From Pseudoalteromonas denitrificans DSM 6059 (GTDB lineage Bacteria > Pseudomonadota > Gammaproteobacteria > Enterobacterales > Alteromonadaceae), in contig NZ_FOLO01000030.1 of assembly GCF_900112265.1 (NCBI RefSeq), positions 1 through 62,975 on the forward strand: a stretch of DNA of 62,975 nucleotides, given 5' to 3'. Shown here in pieces: positions 27,313 through 38,598 of the stretch. A program made the position numbers and the translations under genes. Below the pieces are notes generated by a model. It was not told the DNA's origin. It saw only the letters and a list, made by a program, of their open reading frames with translations, and made no database searches. Each line of letters starts with the position of its first letter. The stretch's first letter is position 1.

Positions 27313-28548
27313 ATGTTTCAACCTGTTAGCCTTTTTATAGGTCTTAGATATAGTCGTGCGGCCAAAGGCAATGCGTTTATTTCTTTTATTTCCTTTTTTT
27401 CTATCACTGGCATTACTTTGGGGATCATGGCACTTATTACAGTGGTTTCGGTAATGAATGGGTTTGAAAGCAAATTGAAACAGAGCATGTTAGGGTTATT
27501 GCCCCATATAGAACTGACATATCACAATGAGCCACAAGCTTCTAAACAGCATCTTTCATTTAATGCAATTAAAGAACAACTCGTAATGGATGAACGTATC
27601 GCTAATGTTTCTCAATACATTGAAGCTGAAGCTATATTACAAACCAATAAAAATATTCAAGGTGTTATTTGGCAAGGAGTTTATACTTCAAGCCAACTAC
27701 AGCAAGTGCAAAATAATATAGAGCAGGGCAGCTGGCAAACATTATTTGAAAAGAAATATAGTATTGCAATGAGTCGCTTTCAAGCGATTAAACTTGGGCT
27801 AAAAGTCGGGGATAAGCTGAGAGTTATTGTACCAAAAGCGTCTAGTTACACGCCAATGGGTCGTGTACCAAGCCAGAGATTATTTACCTTAGTGGCTATT
27901 TATTCAACGGGTTCAGAAATTGATACGAGTTTGGTATTTAGTAAAGGTGACTATATATCACGATTATTGAAAATACGTAAACAAGATAATCAGGCACCTA
28001 GTATTAGAATACAGTTAGAAGACCCTTTTGAAGTTGATGATGTTTTATTAACACAATCAAATTTATTTAATGCATTTGAAGTTTCTGACTGGCGTAAAAC
28101 ACAAGGTAGTTTGTTTTCTGCTGTTGCAATGGAAAAGCGGATTATGTCGCTACTGTTAGGGCTGATTATTTTAGTTGCGGTTTTTAATATTGTTTCTGCG
28201 TTAACTATGATGGTGGCAGAAAAACAATCTGAAGTGGCTATCTTACAAACTTTAGGATTAACACCATCAAGTGTAAAACAAGTTTTCATTATTCAAGGCC
28301 TGTACAATGGTTTATTTGGCGCCTTATTAGGCGGTGGGTTAGGTATAGGCTTTGCTGCAAATATTAATCAAATTTTAGATTTAGTCGGACTGAACTTACT
28401 GGGAGGGGCTGTACTTCCTGTTTTATTTAATTCGACCCAGCTAAGTATTATTATTTTTGGCAGTATATTTATGAGTTTTTTAGCAACTTTATACCCGGCA
28501 ACAAAAGCGGCTGGGGTACGTCCGGCAGAGGTTTTAAGATATGAGTAA
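27313..28548 (+). CDS. lolC: Lipoprotein-releasing ABC transporter permease LolC
   Basis: Inner-membrane subunit of LolCDE, which extracts outer-membrane lipoproteins and hands them to LolA. The 411 residues have one N-terminal transmembrane helix (about 20-45), a large periplasmic MacB-like domain, and three C-terminal helices of the FtsX type (from about 275). The opening PVSLFIGLRYSRAAKGNAFISFISFFS and the ending YPATKAAGVRPAEVLRYE are typical. The stop overlaps lolD by eight bases. Being first in the operon and closest to LolC in its N-terminus decides C over E. Confidence 0.93.
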   Translation: MFQPVSLFIGLRYSRAAKGNAFISFISFFSITGITLGIMALITVVSVMNGFESKLKQSMLGLLPHIELTYHNEPQASKQHLSFNAIKEQLVMDERIANVSQYIEAEAILQTNKNIQGVIWQGVYTSSQLQQVQNNIEQGSWQTLFEKKYSIAMSRFQAIKLGLKVGDKLRVIVPKASSYTPMGRVPSQRLFTLVAIYSTGSEIDTSLVFSKGDYISRLLKIRKQDNQAPSIRIQLEDPFEVDDVLLTQSNLFNAFEVSDWRKTQGSLFSAVAMEKRIMSLLLGLIILVAVFNIVSALTMMVAEKQSEVAILQTLGLTPSSVKQVFIIQGLYNGLFGALLGGGLGIGFAANINQILDLVGLNLLGGAVLPVLFNSTQLSIIIFGSIFMSFLATLYPATKAAGVRPAEVLRYE

Positions 28549-29233
28549 TTTAGTAATTGAATGTTCGGACATCAATAAGTTTTATCAAGATGGTAAAAAT
28601 AAAACACAGGTTTTAAAGGGTGTTAATCTTAAACTTAATCAAGGAGAGTTGTTAGCAGTTGTAGGCAGCTCTGGATCTGGAAAAAGTACTTTATTACATA
28701 TATTAGGCACTTTAGATATTGCATCAACGGGTACGAGTAAAATTTTAAATCAAGATGTTGCAAAGTTGAGCCGTAAACAACAAGCTGAATTTAGAAATAA
28801 ACATTTAGGTTTTATTTATCAGTTTCATCATTTATTAATGGAATTTAATGCCCTTGAGAATGTCGCTATGCCTTTATTAATTGCTGGTATGAAGCCTACA
28901 GAGGCAAAAGAGAAAGCCAAAGAAATGTTAAATAAGGTAGGTTTAAACCATAGAATTGAACATAAACCATCGGAGCTATCGGGTGGTGAACGCCAAAGAG
29001 TTGCAATTGCCAGAGCACTTGTAGGGGAACCTGCTTTAATTTTAGCTGATGAACCAACTGGTAATTTAGATAAACAAAATGCCCTTAATATTTACAATTT
29101 GATTAAAGAGTTAAATAAAACACTTAAAACTAGTTTTGTGGTTGTTACCCATGATTTAGAACTGGCAGCTAAACTTGGTAAAACGGCACATTTAGATGAT
29201 GGTATTTTAACCCTTAAAAAGAGCGCACAGTGA
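28541..29233 (+). CDS. lolD: Lipoprotein-releasing ABC transporter ATPase LolD
   Basis: The 230-residue cytoplasmic ATPase that powers LolCE. Walker A is GSSGSGKST (about 43-51), the signature is LSGGERQRVAIARAL and Walker B is ALILADEPTGNLD. The Q-loop region IYQFHHLLMEFNALENVAMPLLIAG is the LolD version. It overlaps lolC by eight bases and lolE by four, so all three are translated as a unit. Confidence 0.96.
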   Translation: MSNLVIECSDINKFYQDGKNKTQVLKGVNLKLNQGELLAVVGSSGSGKSTLLHILGTLDIASTGTSKILNQDVAKLSRKQQAEFRNKHLGFIYQFHHLLMEFNALENVAMPLLIAGMKPTEAKEKAKEMLNKVGLNHRIEHKPSELSGGERQRVAIARALVGEPALILADEPTGNLDKQNALNIYNLIKELNKTLKTSFVVVTHDLELAAKLGKTAHLDDGILTLKKSAQ

Positions 29234-30462
29234 AATTTAGTTTATTTTTAAGTCAAAGATTTCGACATGCGAAACATGAAAATGGCTTTATTGGATTTAT
29301 AGGTAAGGCATCCAGTATTGGTATAGGCCTAGGTATTGCTGTATTAATCATTGCGCTATCAGTGATCAATGGTTTTGAATATCAAATGGTACATAGATTA
29401 TTGAATGTTGTTCCACATATTGAATATGAAGCACCTAATGCGCCGATCAGTAATTGGCAAACTAAAATAGCTAAATTTGAAGAGGATGACGCTGTAATTG
29501 CAGCTGCGCCCTTCATACTACTTAATGGTATGGCACAATTCAAAGGTAAACTTAAAGCAGTTGAGATCAGAGGTATAGACCCAAAACTGGAAGTAAAAGT
29601 ATCGGGCATTCAGACATATATAAAATCATTTGAATTGGCATCGTTATCACAAAACCAAGTTGTACTAGGCCAGCAGATAGTAGATGAACTAGGTGTAAAC
29701 TTAGGTGATCAGGTTACGCTTTTGATCCCACAAATAAATGAGAAAAGTAGTAAATTAAAAGCCGCGAAAAAAATTAAATTAAAGCTGGTGGGCATTGTTA
29801 AAATGGGGGGGCCGATAGACCGTATCACGGCGCTGGTTAATCTATCACAAACACAACAAATATTAGGTTTTGATAGCTCAGAAACAAAAGGGCTTAGATT
29901 AAAAGTTGCTGATGTTTTTGCTGCAAATTCCTTGGCTATGACATTAGGTTATCAATTGGAAGATTATGTTTATGTGAGTAGCTGGTTTAGAAAACATAGT
30001 AATTTATATCAGGATATTCAAATGGTTCGCACAATCGTTTATTTGGTTGTTTTGCTCATAATTGCAGTTGCCAGCTTTAATATTGTGTCTACATTGGTGA
30101 TGGAGGTGAAAGAAAAACAATCAGACATTGCTATTTTAAAAACCATGGGCGCAAAGGATAGTACAATTATTTCAACATTTATGCTGCAAGGTTTAGGACA
30201 ATCAATCAGTGGTATTTTCTTTGGTACTTTCATAGGTGTTTTACTTGCGATTTATATACCTGACATGTTTATTTGGTATAGTGAATTGTCAGGAAAAAAT
30301 GTTTTAACAGGTATTTATTTTGTTGAGTTTTTACCCTCTAGATTAAATCTTAATGATGTGATTGTGACAGTTTCTATGACCTTAGTTATGACAATCATAG
30401 CGACAGCATATCCAGCTTGGCAGGCAAGTCGAATTGATCCTGCAAAAGTACTAGGTCAGTAG
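29230..30462 (+). CDS. lolE: Lipoprotein-releasing ABC transporter permease LolE
   Basis: Second permease of the Lol complex, 410 residues, with the same layout as LolC: one N-terminal membrane helix, a periplasmic domain (about 45-265) and three C-terminal helices (MVRTIVYLVVLLIIAVASFNIV onward). It ends AWQASRIDPAKVLGQ. The start is GTG, overlapping the lolD stop as GTGA. LolE is the subunit thought to contact the lipoprotein lipid moiety. Confidence 0.93.
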   Translation: MKFSLFLSQRFRHAKHENGFIGFIGKASSIGIGLGIAVLIIALSVINGFEYQMVHRLLNVVPHIEYEAPNAPISNWQTKIAKFEEDDAVIAAAPFILLNGMAQFKGKLKAVEIRGIDPKLEVKVSGIQTYIKSFELASLSQNQVVLGQQIVDELGVNLGDQVTLLIPQINEKSSKLKAAKKIKLKLVGIVKMGGPIDRITALVNLSQTQQILGFDSSETKGLRLKVADVFAANSLAMTLGYQLEDYVYVSSWFRKHSNLYQDIQMVRTIVYLVVLLIIAVASFNIVSTLVMEVKEKQSDIAILKTMGAKDSTIISTFMLQGLGQSISGIFFGTFIGVLLAIYIPDMFIWYSELSGKNVLTGIYFVEFLPSRLNLNDVIVTVSMTLVMTIIATAYPAWQASRIDPAKVLGQ

Positions 30463-30739
30463 CTTTATTCATACTTTAAAGTTTGAATACTAATAGGTTG
30501 GTGTTATTTTAAGATAACATAGAATGATTTTTAGGCATTCAGTTTAATTAACACTAATAAAGCATGATATCAGCTTGCACCAGATATAATTACATCATAG
30601 AGTATTGGCAACATAATGTGTTAACTTATGGTTAGCAGAATAAATTTAAGCTGTTAACATCGTTATCTCATAAATAATGAAACATTTATTGATCCGGTTT
30701 AAAATACACGGTCGTTCTAGGTAGTTTAGGAATTTAACA
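30463..30739. other. Intergenic region between lolE and the DUF4826 gene
   Basis: A near-palindrome, ATTCATACTTTAAAGTTTGAAT (30467-30488), starts four bases after the lolE stop and may form a weak hairpin. I see no clear promoter hexamers before the next gene and nothing else in this 277-base stretch. Confidence 0.4.
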
Positions 30740-31180
30740 ATGTCAGAACAAGAGCAAAAATCACAGTCAGCACAGCAAAGACAACTAACACAAGAAGAAA
30801 ACATCGCTTGGCAACGTGAAACATTTCAAAATGCACAAAAACATTTAGCACAAAAAGGCATTTTGCCAAAAACGGTGATTGAAAAAGAAAGCCGCTATCT
30901 GGCTCCATTTTTTGCAGTTTGGAAAATAAAATCAGAAAACGGTAAAACTTATTGGGTTATTTCGGGTCAGCTACCAACAGACCATGCTGAAATTACTGCA
31001 GCAGTATCAGCTCGTGAAGCAATTCGATATTTTTCATTTCAATGGCAGCTTAAAGCAGACCAAATAATTAAAATGGGTGCTAAAGATAAAACTCAGGTTG
31101 ATTTTGCTAATTTATTAGTTAATCGTGCTCATAGTATCTATGAGTTTTACGAAAAAGATGAGCTTTGGGGTAACGAATAA
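30740..31180 (+). CDS. DUF4826 family protein
   Basis: A 146-residue soluble protein of unknown function. A Gln-rich N-terminus (QEQKSQSAQQRQLTQEE) is followed by NIAWQRETFQNAQKHLAQKGILPK and YLAPFFAVWKIKS, then a C-terminal helical part with IYEFYEKDELWG. The pattern fits the small DUF4826 family seen in marine gammaproteobacteria. No catalytic motif is evident. The gene stands alone between lolCDE and a convergent GNAT gene. Confidence 0.7.
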   Translation: MSEQEQKSQSAQQRQLTQEENIAWQRETFQNAQKHLAQKGILPKTVIEKESRYLAPFFAVWKIKSENGKTYWVISGQLPTDHAEITAAVSAREAIRYFSFQWQLKADQIIKMGAKDKTQVDFANLLVNRAHSIYEFYEKDELWGNE

Positions 31181-31201
31181 GCTTAATATCACTAAAACTA
31201 A

Positions 31202-31240
31202 CTAGTACATTAGAGGTCATACTTTGATTTAATGTACTAG
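31202..31240. terminator. Hairpin between convergent genes, overlapping the GNAT stop
   Basis: CTAGTACATTA (31202-31212) and TAATGTACTAG (31230-31240) form an 11-bp perfect stem around 17 bases. The right arm covers the GNAT stop codon. No strong T-run follows, so it may protect 3' ends rather than terminate. Confidence 0.45.
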
Positions 31241-31687
31241 GCTAAACTCTGTTGATGTAAACTTTTCTATTGGGCAGCTTAAGCGTTGTCTTGCTATTCC
31301 AGCCTCCATAAATACAAGTCCTTGTTCGCTAAAGCCTGACTTTATAAATTTATCTTTCTCTTGCAAAATACAGTTAAAACTCATCTCACTTGCGCCTTGA
31401 TCTTTTGCTATTGAAACTAAAAAAGAAAATAAACTACGATAAATGGTTTGCGTACGATACTCGGGTAGCACTGCAACTCGGCTCATTAATCCATCTTGTG
31501 ATAATCGGGCTGAAGCTATTATCGTATTTTGCTCATTAAGCAGTATGATATGTTGTGATATGCGGTCAAATTGATCAAACTCAATATGTTTTGGAATGTG
31601 GTATTCACATACAAATACTTTTTCTCTTAAGGCCTTTAATCGTTCTCTATTTTTAAGCCAGTTAACCTGTTGAAGCTGATATGACAT
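31229..31687 (-). CDS. GNAT family N-acetyltransferase
   Basis: A 152-residue single-domain GNAT protein. The opening NRERLKALREKVFVCEYHIP resembles that of ElaA-like acyltransferases, and the acetyl-CoA binding core is ARLSQDGLMSRVAVLPEYRTQTIYRSLFSFLVSIAKDQGA, although the usual Q/RxxGxG/A loop is degenerate (RTQTIY). The substrate is unknown. It lies downstream of roxA on the same strand with a 126-base gap. Confidence 0.78.
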   Translation of the reverse strand: MSYQLQQVNWLKNRERLKALREKVFVCEYHIPKHIEFDQFDRISQHIILLNEQNTIIASARLSQDGLMSRVAVLPEYRTQTIYRSLFSFLVSIAKDQGASEMSFNCILQEKDKFIKSGFSEQGLVFMEAGIARQRLSCPIEKFTSTEFSLVH

Positions 31688-31813
31688 GTTACAAACCTCG
31701 TTTTTATAACCCTAAATTCAGTTCAGATCGAATATTCATGATTAAGTATCAGAAAAAACTCTTCGGTCTTTTTGTGTTCTGATTTAGGGTAAAAGGTGTG
31801 TATTAATCCAAGT

Positions 31814-32962
31814 TTAATCTGTGTACCAGTAACCCTCATTTATGATCTTAGTCAAAATTTCTATAAAGAGTGAAAAATTAATTGAACTTTTTAACTGGTC
31901 GGATCTCAATGCTGTATTATCTGTTAATAATTGCACTGAGGCTAGCATTTCTAATGGTAGAATATAATTGTCACCCTGAGTACTAAAAATTATTTTGTCA
32001 TCGATAATTTGATAAAGTGACCTTAGCCCACCGATGCGATTAAAGGAGATATCAGGTGATTTTATTAATTCAATCACTTCTTCATTACTAAGTAAATCTT
32101 CAAGAGGTTCAATATCTAGTTCGTGTTTTGCCTCTGACATTGAGCGACCAAGCCAATGTTTAAAAGTTTTTTCATCATTTAAAGCATCAATTAATAAGTT
32201 TTTGATTGTTTTACTTTCATTGTGTTGTATCTCACCAATTGAAGTTCTTAATTGTAAGTTTGCATCACTGTATCTGATTTTTCCAAGGTCATTATCTATT
32301 AAGTGATCGGCAAAAGATGACAACATATCTATTTGATTTGGCGCTCTAAAGCCAACTGAGTAGTTAATCGCATCTTCAATAGCATAGCCTTCATGAGGGC
32401 AATTTGGTGGAATATATAAAATATCTCCCGGTTCTAGAACAACATCAATAACAGCTTTAAACGCCTCTATTTGCAAAAGACTTTTACAGGGGAGGACTTC
32501 TTTTAAATGAGGTTGAGGCATGCCTACACGCCAATGTCTTTTTCCTTTACCTTGAATAATAAATACGTCGTATTGATCTAAATGTGCTCCAACGCCGCCT
32601 TTAGGGCTTGAAAAACTGACCATTAAATCATCTATACGCCAGTTTGGAATAAATCTGAATGCTTCTAATAATTGGGCTGACTCTAAATGCCAATGATCGA
32701 CAGCTTGTACTAATAATGTAGAATGTGTTGGTTTTAATAATGAAAAATCTTCAAATGGACCATGATGTGCATCCCACTGATTATTTGAGTTGGTGATGAT
32801 CCTTGACTCTATGCTTTCTTCCATTGCTAAACCCGCGAGCTCTTCAGCTGTAATGGGGTCTTCAAAATCAGAAAATCCATTTTTAATGAGGAGTGGTTTT
32901 TTTTGCCAGTGTTGAGATAAAAACTCAGTATGTGTTAGGTTATTTATTTTGAGTTGGTACAT
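31814..32962 (-). CDS. roxA: Ribosomal protein uL16 arginine hydroxylase (cupin-4/JmjC oxygenase)
   Basis: A 2-oxoglutarate/Fe(II) oxygenase that hydroxylates an arginine of ribosomal protein L16 (E. coli YcfD). With the chosen start it has 382 residues. The iron triad is His127 and Asp129 in GAHLDQYDVF and His190 in NCPHEGYAI. FLSQHWQKKPLLIKNGF and the C-terminal winged-helix region complete the family pattern. A longer frame begins at 33001, but MYQLKINNL at 32962 aligns with the family N-terminus. Neither start has a strong ribosome-binding site. Confidence 0.9.
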   Translation of the reverse strand: MYQLKINNLTHTEFLSQHWQKKPLLIKNGFSDFEDPITAEELAGLAMEESIESRIITNSNNQWDAHHGPFEDFSLLKPTHSTLLVQAVDHWHLESAQLLEAFRFIPNWRIDDLMVSFSSPKGGVGAHLDQYDVFIIQGKGKRHWRVGMPQPHLKEVLPCKSLLQIEAFKAVIDVVLEPGDILYIPPNCPHEGYAIEDAINYSVGFRAPNQIDMLSSFADHLIDNDLGKIRYSDANLQLRTSIGEIQHNESKTIKNLLIDALNDEKTFKHWLGRSMSEAKHELDIEPLEDLLSNEEVIELIKSPDISFNRIGGLRSLYQIIDDKIIFSTQGDNYILPLEMLASVQLLTDNTALRSDQLKSSINFSLFIEILTKIINEGYWYTD

Positions 32963-33104
32963 ATTCTGATCCGTATCTCTATTGAGGCCACTCAGTGGCA
33001 TTAATTTATATTAGGTCAAATATCAAAGTTAAGAATCGCTTTAGGCCTGTACTTAAAACTTGATAGCTTCGAGTTTTTTTAATAAATTGAATGATTAAAA
33101 TAAC

Positions 33105-33137
33105 AAAAAGCGAATATGAATGGCATATTCGCTTTTT
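33105..33137. terminator. Terminator downstream of purB
   Basis: AAAAAGCGAATATG pairs with CATATTCGCTTTTT around five bases, a 14-bp perfect stem with A/T flanks. It lies 45 bases after the purB stop, between purB and roxA on the minus strand. Confidence 0.85.
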
Positions 33138-33181
33138 AAGTCTTTATAACGTCGTGGCTTTGGTCGAGTTAGATATTAAGT

Positions 33182-34561
<1,380 letters not shown>

Positions 34562-34605
34562 TTAAATATACGAAGAGTCTTATGCTAAATTGAGCATAAG
34601 AAAAT

Positions 34606-35205
34606 TTAAATCATAGTTTTTGCGATGCGAACCAATTTACCTTTTGAAAGAATAAATTGACGTCGCTTACCGCCCATTTGTCGCCATAATACGGCAGCAC
34701 GAATGCCAACAAGTAACAAAGCACGTATTTTATTTTGAATCGGTTTTTGTTGTAGCAAATTAGGATCGCCAAAAACTTGAATACGCTGACCTAAGGGGCT
34801 GACAACTTCTGCATATATATCAGCCAAACTTGCGATCACTGTCTCATCTGTTATTTCAAAATGAGACAGCCTGCGTTTGATATCATCAATTTTTGTGCCT
34901 AATAAATCTAATTGTTGTGGTTTGCTATTTAATGCGCGTTCTAATTGAATTAAACCGCCAACATACTTTACAAGTTCAACACTTTTTTCAGGACCTGAGT
35001 CTAGTTGTTGCACAACTAAGCGGTATCCAGTTTTTAAATCTGCGTCAGAACGATAAATATCTTCCGGATTTTTAGGATCTGTTACAACCAGACTTGATAA
35101 AAGTACTTCCAAATCGAAACTGTTTAGTGTTTTTCCTTGGGCTATTTTTTGCACCATTTGTGCAGCTTGACACATAGCTGCAAGTGCCATTACTTGATAT
35201 TGCAT
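34606..35205 (-). CDS. hflD: High frequency lysogenization protein HflD
   Basis: A 199-residue, mostly helical, membrane-associated protein. In E. coli HflD binds phage lambda CII and promotes its degradation, and its cell role is unclear. The opening MALAAMCQAAQMVQKIAQ, the central YVGGLIQLERALNSKP and the C-terminal IQNKIRALLLVGIRAAVLWRQMGGKRRQFI match the family. It lies 10 bases after mnmA and 56 before purB. A short hairpin (CTTATGCT/AGCATAAG, 34579-34600) lies between hflD and purB. Confidence 0.93.
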   Translation of the reverse strand: MQYQVMALAAMCQAAQMVQKIAQGKTLNSFDLEVLLSSLVVTDPKNPEDIYRSDADLKTGYRLVVQQLDSGPEKSVELVKYVGGLIQLERALNSKPQQLDLLGTKIDDIKRRLSHFEITDETVIASLADIYAEVVSPLGQRIQVFGDPNLLQQKPIQNKIRALLLVGIRAAVLWRQMGGKRRQFILSKGKLVRIAKTMI

Positions 35206-35215
35206 TGAAATGACC

Positions 35216-36343
35216 TTATTTAATGACTGAGTCTATGATGCCGCCACCTAAGCATACTTCACCATCATAAAAAACAGCAGACTGCCCAGGCGTAACAGAT
35301 GATTGTGGTTCATCAAATAATACGCGAGCATAGCCATCTGAACTAACTAATAATGTGCAAGGTAAGTCTGTTTGACGATAACGGGTTTTCACCGTGCAAC
35401 GAGTGGTTCCTTGAGGACCTACTCTATCAAGCCAATCGAGTTGATTTGCCATTAAACCATTTGAAAATAATCTTGGATGATTTTTACCTTGGCCAACGAC
35501 AAGCACATTGTGTTCCATATCTTTATCAACAACATACCAAGGTTCGCCAGAGCCTTCTTTCATACCGCCTATCATTAATCCTTTACGTTGGCCTAAAGTG
35601 TGGTACATCAAACCTTCATGTTCACCGACATGATTACCATCGGTATCTTCAATTTTTCCAGGTTGTGCGGGGAGGTATTTTTGTAAGAAGTCTTTAAATT
35701 TACGCTCACCTATAAAACAAATACCCGTGCTGTCTTTTTTATTATGTGTTACTAGGTCTTGCTCTTCTGCGATACGACGTACTTCAGGTTTTTCTAATTC
35801 ACCAACAGGGAAAAGAGTTTGTGCTATGTGTTCATGGCTCAAAGCATATAAAAAATAGCTTTGGTCTTTGTTTTCATCTAGACCACGTAATAAAGAAAAT
35901 TTACCGTTAATCTCTTTTCGGCGAACATAATGTCCAGTAGCAATATAATCGGCTTTGAGTGCTTGAGCTGCAAACTGTAAAAAAGCTTTAAATTTAATTT
36001 CTTTATTACACATGATATCAGGGTTAGGTGTACGCCCAGCTTTATATTCTGCTAGAAAGTATTCAAAAACATTATCCCAATATTCAGAAGCAAAATTGAC
36101 AGTGTGTAATTCTATTCCTAATTTATCACATACAGCTTGTGCATCTTTTAAATCATCTGAAGCAGCACAATATTCATCTGTATCATCTTCTTCCCAGTTT
36201 TTCATAAACAAGCCTTCAACTTGATAGCCTTGCTGTATTAAAAGATATGCTGAAACTGAAGAGTCCACACCACCTGACATGCCAACGATGACCTTGGTGT
36301 TTTTATTAGAAGATAAAGAATCGTTCAAAAGATTATCGCTCAT
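35216..36343 (-). CDS. mnmA: tRNA-specific 2-thiouridylase MnmA
   Basis: Adds sulfur to U34 of tRNA-Lys, -Glu and -Gln, using sulfur relayed from IscS through the Tus proteins. The 375-residue protein has the PP-loop GMSGGVDS (21-28) and the catalytic cysteines Cys112 ([11 protein letters not shown]) and Cys209 ([12 protein letters not shown]). The C-terminal beta-barrel ending [15 protein letters not shown] is complete. First gene of the mnmA-hflD-purB run. Confidence 0.96.
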   Translation of the reverse strand: MSDNLLNDSLSSNKNTKVIVGMSGGVDSSVSAYLLIQQGYQVEGLFMKNWEEDDTDEYCAASDDLKDAQAVCDKLGIELHTVNFASEYWDNVFEYFLAEYKAGRTPNPDIMCNKEIKFKAFLQFAAQALKADYIATGHYVRRKEINGKFSLLRGLDENKDQSYFLYALSHEHIAQTLFPVGELEKPEVRRIAEEQDLVTHNKKDSTGICFIGERKFKDFLQKYLPAQPGKIEDTDGNHVGEHEGLMYHTLGQRKGLMIGGMKEGSGEPWYVVDKDMEHNVLVVGQGKNHPRLFSNGLMANQLDWLDRVGPQGTTRCTVKTRYRQTDLPCTLLVSSDGYARVLFDEPQSSVTPGQSAVFYDGEVCLGGGIIDSVIK

Positions 36344-36446
36344 AGTAATTAAATTAGTACTAAATATGAAAGGCGCACATTATAGCATTAGAAAGTCATA
36401 AGGAATATACCCAAATACTTTAGGAAATATTCCTTTAAAAGGGCCT

Positions 36447-37379
36447 TTAACTTATCTCAATTGCCTGAATATGAACCGAATCTTGACTCTGCTCATTTTC
36501 TAAACCCACAGGTATTACTGGTATATCAGGTTTATCTAATGCAACATCACCTTCAGCATTCGGGATACCTGTTTTCTGTAAATTTTTGAAATCAAAAATA
36601 TTATTGTCGGTTAAATGAGAAGGAACCACATTTTGCATCGCTGTAAACATAGTGGCTACACGCCCTGGGTGGTCAATTTCCCATTGCGCTATCATAGCTT
36701 TAATATTTTGTCTTTGTAGGTTTTCTTGTGAGCCACACAAATTACACGGAATAATAGGGAAGGCTTTTAGTTGGGCATATTGTGCTATTTCATCTTCTTT
36801 ACAGTAAGCTAAAGGACGAATAACCATATGCTCACCATTATCACTGGCAAGCTTGGCTGGCATACCTTTTAATTTGCCCCCATAAAACATATTGAGAAAT
36901 AAAGTTTCAATCATGTCATCTCTGTGGTGGCCTAGCGCAATTTTAGTGGCTTTTAATTCTTTTGCCGTACGATATAAAATACCACGACGTAAGCGAGAAC
37001 ACAGCGAGCAAGTTGTTTTACCGGCTTCAATTTTATCTGTCACAATTTTGTATGTATCTTCTTCCACTATTTTATATTCAATACCTAATTTTTTTAAATA
37101 CTCTGGTAAGATATGTTCAGGAAAGCCTGGTTGTTTTTGGTCTAAATTAACAGCAAAAAGCTCAAACTTGATTGGTGCTGCACTTTGTAGTTGCTGCAAA
37201 ATTTCTAACATGGCATAACTGTCTTTACCACCAGATAAACACACCATAATACGATCGCCATCTTCAATCATATTAAAGTCGCTGATCGCTTGTCCTGTAC
37301 TACGTCTTAGGCGTTTTTCTAATTTATTGAGATTGTGTTTTGCCTTTGTTTGAGCAGAGTGAGAAGCTGGTGCTGACAT
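36447..37379 (-). CDS. ttcA: tRNA 2-thiocytidine biosynthesis protein TtcA
   Basis: A 310-residue Fe-S PP-loop enzyme that thiolates C32 of certain tRNAs. The PP-loop SGGKDS is at 49-54. Two CxxC pairs, Cys124/Cys127 ([10 protein letters not shown]) and Cys212/Cys215 ([12 protein letters not shown]), supply the cluster ligands. A C-terminal tail of about 40 residues is poorly conserved. It follows uspE on the same strand, an arrangement shared with E. coli. Confidence 0.95.
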   Translation of the reverse strand: MSAPASHSAQTKAKHNLNKLEKRLRRSTGQAISDFNMIEDGDRIMVCLSGGKDSYAMLEILQQLQSAAPIKFELFAVNLDQKQPGFPEHILPEYLKKLGIEYKIVEEDTYKIVTDKIEAGKTTCSLCSRLRRGILYRTAKELKATKIALGHHRDDMIETLFLNMFYGGKLKGMPAKLASDNGEHMVIRPLAYCKEDEIAQYAQLKAFPIIPCNLCGSQENLQRQNIKAMIAQWEIDHPGRVATMFTAMQNVVPSHLTDNNIFDFKNLQKTGIPNAEGDVALDKPDIPVIPVGLENEQSQDSVHIQAIEIS

Positions 37380-37563
37380 TAAAAACCCTATATATGAATA
37401 ATAGAAAAAATGAGTATTACAAAAATAAGGGGCACATTATAAAGCAAAAATAAAAGTTAGCGAGGAAAATAAAGCGGGCATGGCCTTTGATAAATGCACA
37501 AAGGTATTTAGTTATCTCAGGGTGAACTTATTACTTTTCTTAACAAGTTCACTCTGATTTTAT

Positions 37564-38490
37564 TTATTTATCCAGTGGGCTCTTATAACCATCAGGTTTT
37601 AAAGCTAAAACGTCGCAATTTAAACTATCAATAACGTGTTCGGCGGTATTACCAATTAAAGCTGCGCTGAACCCTGTACGTCCAATGGTTCCTATAACTA
37701 TCAGTTCGGCATCAAGTTCTTCTGCAACAATAGGAATAACATCCTCAGGTAGCCCCTCTTTAATGTGACAATTGTCAGTACAAACATCAAATTCATTTGC
37801 TAATGCATGACAATTTTCGACATGATGTTTTTTTACTGTTTCGTTAAATGCAGTTGGATCAAACTCCGGGATTTCAATGGCAATATTCACCGGAGTACCA
37901 GGAAATGAGTTTACTAAATGTAAGTTGCCATCAATTAAATTTGATATGAACTTAGCATCACTCATGATCCTTTGATTCAGAGCCAAGTGTTGTTTGTCAT
38001 CAGCACATGCGTTAACAGCAGCCAATACATTACCATTAGCTGGCCATTGATGTTCTTTTATGAGTAATACGGGGCAAGGGCATTTTCGAATTAAATGCCA
38101 ATCTGTAGGGGTGAAAATAACAGATTTTAAAGTAGCATGTTCATGAGTAGCTTTAAGTACAATATCGTAATTGTCTTTTAAAACGCTAGTGATAATTGAT
38201 TCAAAAGGGCGGTTATGCCAGATAATTTTACAGTCTATTTCAAGTTCATTTTGAAAAGGTTCAATAATTGATTTTATCCAAACCTTACGATCATCAATTA
38301 CAGCATTTCGCATTGCTTCACGCTCATCAAGAGACAACATAGTTGTCATTTCATAAGAAAAATCATAAATAGTTAGAAAGGCTGTAATTTTTGCGCCGGA
38401 TTTTTGAGCAAGCTCAAAAGATCGTTTTAAAGCGGTTTGTTCTGTTTTGCTTGGGTCGACCACAGCAAGGATTTTTTTTATTGTATTCAT
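37564..38490 (-). CDS. uspE: Universal stress protein UspE
   Basis: A 308-residue protein with two Usp domains (about 3-150 and 165-303). The second keeps a GTIGRTGFSAALIGNTAEHVI loop like the ATP-binding G-2x-G-9x-G(S/T) motif. UspE proteins help with stress resistance and motility or adhesion control in E. coli. The frame opens at a TTG 15 bases upstream, but AGAGG lies right before the ATG at 38490 (MNTIKKILAVVDPS), which is preferred. It is downstream of fnr and has an FNR-like box ahead of it. Confidence 0.92.
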   Translation of the reverse strand: MNTIKKILAVVDPSKTEQTALKRSFELAQKSGAKITAFLTIYDFSYEMTTMLSLDEREAMRNAVIDDRKVWIKSIIEPFQNELEIDCKIIWHNRPFESIITSVLKDNYDIVLKATHEHATLKSVIFTPTDWHLIRKCPCPVLLIKEHQWPANGNVLAAVNACADDKQHLALNQRIMSDAKFISNLIDGNLHLVNSFPGTPVNIAIEIPEFDPTAFNETVKKHHVENCHALANEFDVCTDNCHIKEGLPEDVIPIVAEELDAELIVIGTIGRTGFSAALIGNTAEHVIDSLNCDVLALKPDGYKSPLDK

Positions 38491-38565
38491 GATATAACCT
38501 CTCAAATGTGCTTACTTTTAGTGTAAATGAAGTTAACAGATTTGACAGGTTATATTAAAAAATAA

Positions 38566-38579
38566 TTGTTTTAGATCAA
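38566..38579 (-). promoter_or_regulatory. FNR-like box upstream of uspE
   Basis: TTGTTTTAGATCAA matches nine of ten informative bases of TTGAT-N4-ATCAA. It sits 76-89 bases upstream of the uspE start, in the fnr-uspE gap. It could let FNR control uspE-ttcA separately from its own gene. Confidence 0.6.
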
Positions 38580-38598
38580 TATGAAAAGGTGTCTTTTT

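Noticed and set aside
37518..37556. Hairpin CAGGGTGAACTT/AAGTTCACTCTG after uspE as a terminator
   Set aside because: The stem has a mismatch and a 15-base loop, and the T-run is on the plus-strand side while the gene ending here is on the minus strand.
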